Shown: positions 5,463-8,913 of the stretch, piece after piece | How the letters are laid out: each line of letters starts with the position of its first letter | Position numbering within the stretch: position 1 is the first letter of the stretch | Made by a program: the position numbers and the translations under genes | Assembly (NCBI GenBank): GCA_028876585.1 | Contig: JAGWRL010000242.1 | Span: 1 to 8,913 of the forward strand | DNA length: 8,913 nucleotides | Origin: Pseudomonadota bacterium | GTDB lineage: Bacteria > Pseudomonadota > Alphaproteobacteria > Rhizobiales > Beijerinckiaceae | Direction: 5' to 3' | Notes under the pieces: model-generated | Seen by the model: only the letters and a program-made list of their open reading frames with translations | Databases searched by the model: none | Told to the model about the DNA's origin: nothing

Positions 5463-6654
5463 ACGCCGCCTTGCGCGCGCGCAGCGCGTCGTAGAGCGCC
5501 GTCTCGAACTTCATGTAGCCGGTGAACGAGGCGGCGTCGGCGAACGGCAGGATCTGCGTCGCCCAGAAGCCGCCGTAGCCGTTTTCGCGGTCGATCCAGT
5601 AGAACAGATTGGCCAGACCCGCCCAGCCCAGCGCCCCCGCCGGCCGCCCGGTCGGCGCCTCTTCGTCATTGACCATGAAGCTGAGCGCCCACGACTTGGG
5701 CTGGCCGGGGAAGAACTCGGCGTCGTTCGACAGGCTTGGAATCACTCCCGGCAGCATGCCGATCTTCTTGCCGCCGAGCCCGTCGCGCGCGGCCATCGCC
5801 ACCGTCTCCGGCTTCAGCACCGCGCCATGCGGGCCGCGCCCGTCGTTGAGCCACATGCGGATGAATTTCATGTAGTCGCCGACGGTCGCGTAAAGCCCGT
5901 GCCCGCCCATATGGACTTCCGGATCGGGCGGCAATTCGAAATCGAGCGGCGTCAGCGAGCCGTCGGCTCCGCGCTGATGCACCGCAGCGACCCGCTCGCG
6001 CATCGACGGCGACAGCGCAAAGGCGGTGTCGGCCATGCCGAGCGGCTCGAAGATGCGGCTCTTGAACACCTCGCCGAGCCGCCGGCCGGCGATCGCCTCG
6101 ACCACCTGACCCGTCCAATCCATGTTCGCGCCATATTCCCAGCGCTCGCCGGGATCGAACAGCAACGGCGTCATCAGCGCCGCCTTGCTTGCGCTGATCA
6201 CGCTCGGCTGGCGTTTTTCGCGCGCGAGCCGGGCGTAATTGGCGTTGAAGAAATCGTAGCCGAAGCCGGCGGTGTGCAGCATCAGCATCCGCGTGGTGAT
6301 GTCGCGCTTCGGGCGGCGCAGTTTGGGCTCGCCCGCCGCGTCGAACCCGTCGAGCACCTGCAACTGGCCGATCTCGGGGCGATAGCTGGAGGCCGGCGCG
6401 TCGAGATCGAGCCGGCCCGCCTCAACCAGTTGCAGCGCCGCGGTGGCGGTGATCGCCTTGGTGGTGGAGAAAATGGCGAACACGGTGTCGGTCGTCATCT
6501 CGGCCGCCTGGCCGAGCCGACGTTTGCCCTGAGCGCCCTCGTAGATATTTTTTTGCCGGTCGGTCGCCATCGCGACGACGCCGGGCACGCCCGGGCTTGC
6601 TGGCACGATCGCCTTCAAAACCGCATCCGCTGCGGGCGCAAAATCCGAAATCAC
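5461..6654 (-). CDS. Serine hydrolase, class C beta-lactamase fold (family VIII esterase-like)
   Basis: A 397-residue protein of the beta-lactamase/penicillin-binding-protein superfamily (class C type). The nucleophile motif SxxK is Ser63-Thr-Thr-Lys66 within [12 protein letters not shown]. The second catalytic motif is Tyr174 in WEYGANMDW (YxxN here, with Asn177). Instead of the KTG box of true beta-lactamases, the C-terminal part has GWAG (343-346), matching the W-x-G motif reported for family VIII carboxylesterases such as EstB. Esterase activity on short acyl or lactone substrates is therefore more likely than antibiotic hydrolysis; the substrate is unknown. No signal peptide is visible, which also argues against a periplasmic beta-lactamase. 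The start is GTG (complement of 6652-6654) with GGGAG seven nt upstream. It is divergent from the SorC-type regulator gene; any functional link is unproven. Confidence 0.9.
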   Translation of the reverse strand: MISDFAPAADAVLKAIVPASPGVPGVVAMATDRQKNIYEGAQGKRRLGQAAEMTTDTVFAIFSTTKAITATAALQLVEAGRLDLDAPASSYRPEIGQLQVLDGFDAAGEPKLRRPKRDITTRMLMLHTAGFGYDFFNANYARLAREKRQPSVISASKAALMTPLLFDPGERWEYGANMDWTGQVVEAIAGRRLGEVFKSRIFEPLGMADTAFALSPSMRERVAAVHQRGADGSLTPLDFELPPDPEVHMGGHGLYATVGDYMKFIRMWLNDGRGPHGAVLKPETVAMAARDGLGGKKIGMLPGVIPSLSNDAEFFPGQPKSWALSFMVNDEEAPTGRPAGALGWAGLANLFYWIDRENGYGGFWATQILPFADAASFTGYMKFETALYDALRARKAA

Positions 6655-6666
6655 GGCGTTTCTCCC
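6652..6666 (-). promoter_or_regulatory. Ribosome binding site deciding a GTG start
   Basis: On the minus strand GGGAG (complement of 6662-6666) lies 7 nt before the GTG at 6654-6652. The encoded N-terminus ([12 protein letters not shown]) aligns with the usual start of the first helix in this hydrolase class, so the GTG is preferred over later starts. Confidence 0.55.
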
Positions 6667-6730
6667 TGCAATCCGGGGTTGGCTCCCCGTGCGGAACGTT
6701 ACCGCCGGCCACGTCGGCGCGCCAGCGGCC

Positions 6731-6786
6731 TTGACAGGGTCGCGGATCGGTGAAAAAAAACATCAGTAGAAAAAAATTTCAGGGGG
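6731..6786 (+). promoter_or_regulatory. Control region of the SorC-type regulator/transporter operon
   Basis: TTGACA (6731-6736) is a perfect -35, but no convincing -10 follows at 16-18 bp; that position is a run of A. An A-rich block (6751-6781) stands out in GC-rich DNA. It contains GAAAAAAAA (6752-6760) and GAAAAAAA (6769-6776) 17 bp apart, bounded by TGAAA (6751-6755) and TTTCA (6777-6781) as an inverted repeat. This could be the regulator's operator or an A-tract that bends DNA. AGGGGG (6781-6786) is the Shine-Dalgarno; it lies 6 nt before TTG (6793) and 12 nt before ATG (6799), which favours the TTG start. Confidence 0.38.
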
Positions 6787-6792
6787 AAACGC

Positions 6793-7812
6793 TTGAACAT
6801 GGCCGTCGCCCGCAGCGCTTTCGACGAGGATGCAGATCTCTGCATTCGCGCCGCATGGCTGCATTACGGGGCCGGCCTGACGCAGGGCGAGGTCGCCGCC
6901 CGGCTCGGCGTTCCCAATGTCAAAGCGCATCGCCTGATCGCCCGCGCCAACAAACTCGGCCTCGTGCGCGTCACCATCGACGGCGCGATCGGCCAATGCG
7001 TCGCGCTGGAGGAGCGCCTCACCTCCGAATTCGGGCTGGGTTTCTGTCAGGTCGCGCCCGATCTCGACGACGAGCCGCTGCCGCTGCGGGCGCTGTCGCT
7101 GGTGGGCGCGCGTTATCTCAGCCTGGCGCTGCAAAGCGGCGAGCACGCGGTGATCGGCTTCGGCCACGGCCGCACGCTGGCCGCCTGCGCCGCCGCGCTG
7201 CCGCGCCTCAGCGCGCCCAACGTCAAGCTGGTCTCGCTGCTCGGCGGCCTGACGCGGCGCTTCGCCACCACCCCGTTCGACGTGATCCACCGGCTGGTTG
7301 AGCGCACCGGCGCGGAGGCCTATGTGCTGCCGCTGCCGTTCTACGCCAACACGATCGAGGATCGCGCCGTGCTGCTCGATCAACGCGGCGTGCGCCCGGT
7401 GGTCGAGATGGGCGTCGCGGCGACGCTGCGGCTGGTCGGCATCGGCACGATGGAGGGCGACGCCTCGATGCTGCAAACCGGCATGGTCGAGCGCGAGGAA
7501 TTCGAGGAGGCGCGCCGCGCCGGCGGCGTCGGCGAAATCCTCGGCCACATCTTTTCGAGCCGGGGCGAGCGCGTCGAGAGCGAACTCTCCGCGCGCACGC
7601 TGTCGATGCCGGCCGAGGACATCGGCCGCAACAAGACGGTGGCGATCGCCGGCGGGCGCAGCAAGATCGAGCCGATCCGCGCGGTGCTGGCGAGCGGCCT
7701 CATCCACGGGCTCATCACGGACGAGCGAACGGCGCAAGCGCTGCTCGCTGGGCAAGCTGGGCGCAAGACCCGGCGAAAAACACAAGGAAAACCCAACGGA
7801 GAGAACGAATGA
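6793..7812 (+). CDS. SorC-family sugar-binding transcriptional regulator
   Basis: A 339-residue DNA-binding regulator. Residues about 14-55 form the N-terminal helix-turn-helix (LTQGEVAARLGVPNVKAHRL at 29-48). Residues about 65-318 form the sugar-phosphate-binding domain of the SorC/CggR/DeoR-like family. Marks include GFGHGRTL (122-129), SLLGGLTRR (148-156), VGIGTM (215-220) and the C-terminal AIAGGRSKIEPIRAVL followed by GLITDE. Members sense a phosphorylated sugar or polyol and usually control the adjacent catabolic or transport operon; EryD and SorC are known examples. Start is TTG at 6793 (Shine-Dalgarno spacing 6), with ATG at 6799 as alternative. Its stop overlaps the start of the substrate-binding-protein gene (ATGA), so the two are translationally coupled and it very likely regulates that operon. 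The last 20 residues are a basic, disordered tail. Confidence 0.93.
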   Translation: MNMAVARSAFDEDADLCIRAAWLHYGAGLTQGEVAARLGVPNVKAHRLIARANKLGLVRVTIDGAIGQCVALEERLTSEFGLGFCQVAPDLDDEPLPLRALSLVGARYLSLALQSGEHAVIGFGHGRTLAACAAALPRLSAPNVKLVSLLGGLTRRFATTPFDVIHRLVERTGAEAYVLPLPFYANTIEDRAVLLDQRGVRPVVEMGVAATLRLVGIGTMEGDASMLQTGMVEREEFEEARRAGGVGEILGHIFSSRGERVESELSARTLSMPAEDIGRNKTVAIAGGRSKIEPIRAVLASGLIHGLITDERTAQALLAGQAGRKTRRKTQGKPNGENE

Positions 7813-8913
7813 GTGACAAGGCTTCAGATTTCTTCGCCGCCTTCAAGGCCGGCAAGATGAGCCGTCGCGAGTTGATGTCGGGCGCAGGCAAGCTCGGCAT
7901 TACGGCGGCAAGCGCGAATATCATGCTCAACGCGGCCGGCACCGACGCCATGGCCGCCGATTTCGACTGGATGAAGTTCAAGGGGACGAAGCTGCATCTG
8001 CTGCTCAACAAACATCCCTACGCCGACGCGATGATCGCCGACCTCGACAATTTCAAGAAAATGACCGGCATGGATGTCACCTACGACATCTTCCCCGAGG
8101 ACGTCTATTTCGACAAGGTGACGGCGGCGCTGTCGTCGAAATCCTCGCAATACGACGCGTTCATGACCGGCGCCTACATGACCTGGACCTACGGCCCGGC
8201 CGGTTGGATCGAGGACCTCAACGCCTATATCAAGGACCCCAAGAAGACCAACCCCAACTATAATTGGGACGACGTGCTGCCCGGCCTGCGCGCCTCGACC
8301 GCGTGGAACGGCGTGCCCGGCGGCGAGCTCGGTTCGGCTGACGCCAAGCAATGGTGCATTCCGTGGGGCTTCGAGCTCAACTCGATCACCTACAACCGCA
8401 AAATGTACGACAAGGCCAAGGTCGAGCCGGCCAAGAACATGCCGGAACTGCTCGACACCGCCGCCAAGCTCACCAAGGATCTCGGCGGACCCTATGGCAT
8501 TGGCGTGCGCGGCTCGCGCTCGTGGGCGACGATCCATCCCGGCTTCCTGTCGGGCTACGCCAACTACGGGCAGAAGGATCTCACCGTCGAAGGCGGCAAG
8601 CTCAAGGCGGCGATGAACACGGCCGAGTCGAAGGCCTATCACAAGATGTTCGTCAAGATGATCCAGGATTCCGGGCCGAAGAACTGGTCGACCTACACCT
8701 GGTATCAGGTCGGCACCGATCTTGGCGCCGGCGCCTCGGCGACCATTTTCGACGCCGACATTCTCGGCTATTTCATGGACGGCGGCGACAACAAGGAGAA
8801 GGGCAACCTCGGCTTCCACGCCTTCGCGGCCAACCCGAACGCTAAGTCGCCGACGCCGAACGTTTGGATCTGGTCGCTGGCGATGAACTCCGCCGGCAAG
8901 CAGAAGGACGCCG
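7809..8913 (+). CDS. ABC transporter substrate-binding protein (family 1, carbohydrate type), 3' truncated
   Basis: The frame stays open to the right edge, giving 368 residues and no stop; perhaps a fifth or more of the protein is missing. It is an extracellular solute-binding protein of the maltose-binding type. The N-terminus has a long n-region, a twin-arginine motif (SRRELM, 18-23), a moderately hydrophobic stretch and a probable cleavage site after AMA (47-49). This suggests Tat export, although the motif lacks the usual Phe. The mature part has family features such as FPEDVYFDKVTAALSSKS, YDAFMTGAYMTWTYG, WCIPWGFELNSITYNRKMYD and a Trp/Tyr-rich region that could stack on a sugar ring. 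Its ATG overlaps the regulator's stop, with GGAGAG (7798-7803) five nt before. Permease and ATPase genes are expected to the right. Ligand unknown; sugar or polyol is inferred from the family and the SorC-type regulator. Confidence 0.92.
   Translation, partial: MSDKASDFFAAFKAGKMSRRELMSGAGKLGITAASANIMLNAAGTDAMAADFDWMKFKGTKLHLLLNKHPYADAMIADLDNFKKMTGMDVTYDIFPEDVYFDKVTAALSSKSSQYDAFMTGAYMTWTYGPAGWIEDLNAYIKDPKKTNPNYNWDDVLPGLRASTAWNGVPGGELGSADAKQWCIPWGFELNSITYNRKMYDKAKVEPAKNMPELLDTAAKLTKDLGGPYGIGVRGSRSWATIHPGFLSGYANYGQKDLTVEGGKLKAAMNTAESKAYHKMFVKMIQDSGPKNWSTYTWYQVGTDLGAGASATIFDADILGYFMDGGDNKEKGNLGFHAFAANPNAKSPTPNVWIWSLAMNSAGKQKDA

Noticed and set aside
5422..6753. A 443-codon open frame on the plus strand opposite the serine hydrolase.
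   Set aside because: The minus frame carries the catalytic motifs of a known family. The plus frame is Arg/His/Ala-rich without recognisable domains, typical of antisense frames in high-GC DNA.
6763..7785. A 340-codon minus-strand frame opposite the SorC-family regulator.
   Set aside because: Composition is typical of an antisense shadow and the plus frame is a clear known family.
7824..8819. A 331-codon minus-strand frame opposite the substrate-binding protein.
   Set aside because: The plus frame, open to the window edge, encodes a recognisable solute-binding protein; the minus frame is its shadow.

Overview
The window is chromosomal DNA from a high-GC bacterium (about two-thirds G+C by eye). 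It is most likely an alphaproteobacterium of the Hyphomicrobiales/Rhizobiales. The evidence is the end of a probable map gene overlapping radC, the alphaproteobacterial type of L28, and the protein sequences in general. I cannot fix the genus. Nearly all of it is ordinary core or catabolic gene content. I see no rRNA, tRNA, CRISPR array, insertion sequence, phage gene or toxin-antitoxin pair, and no gene-free stretch longer than about 170 bases.

Layout, left to right. (1) 1-1486, plus strand: the last codons of a probable methionine aminopeptidase gene, overlapped (ATGA) by radC, then a zinc-dependent nucleoside/cytidine-type deaminase with an extra C-terminal segment. (2) 1506-3083, minus strand: an acetyl-CoA acetyltransferase (thiolase) and, upstream of it, rpmB (ribosomal protein L28). 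rpmB has a clear sigma-70-type promoter, a leader RNA holding a near-perfect 30-nt palindrome, and its own intrinsic terminator. A candidate thiolase promoter sits directly on the terminator's T-run. (3) 3220-3909, plus strand: a YggS/PLPBP family pyridoxal-phosphate homeostasis protein, divergent from rpmB. (4) 4071-5411, plus strand: a secreted protein with N-terminal WxxGxW repeats, an Asn-rich middle and a long Pro/His/Met repeat tail encoded by in-register 30-bp tandem repeats. This is the least ordinary gene here. A GC-rich hairpin separates it from the convergent next gene. (5) 5461-6654, minus strand: a class C beta-lactamase-fold serine hydrolase resembling family VIII esterases. (6) 6793 to the right edge, plus strand: a SorC-family sugar-responsive regulator whose stop codon overlaps the start of an ABC-transporter substrate-binding protein that runs off the window. 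This looks like the start of a carbohydrate or polyol uptake operon with its own regulator.

The best candidates for something under-described are the His/Met-tailed WxxGxW protein, whose tail has spacings like those of silver/copper-binding SilE-type motifs, and the palindrome in the rpmB leader. Neither amounts to a demonstrated new system.
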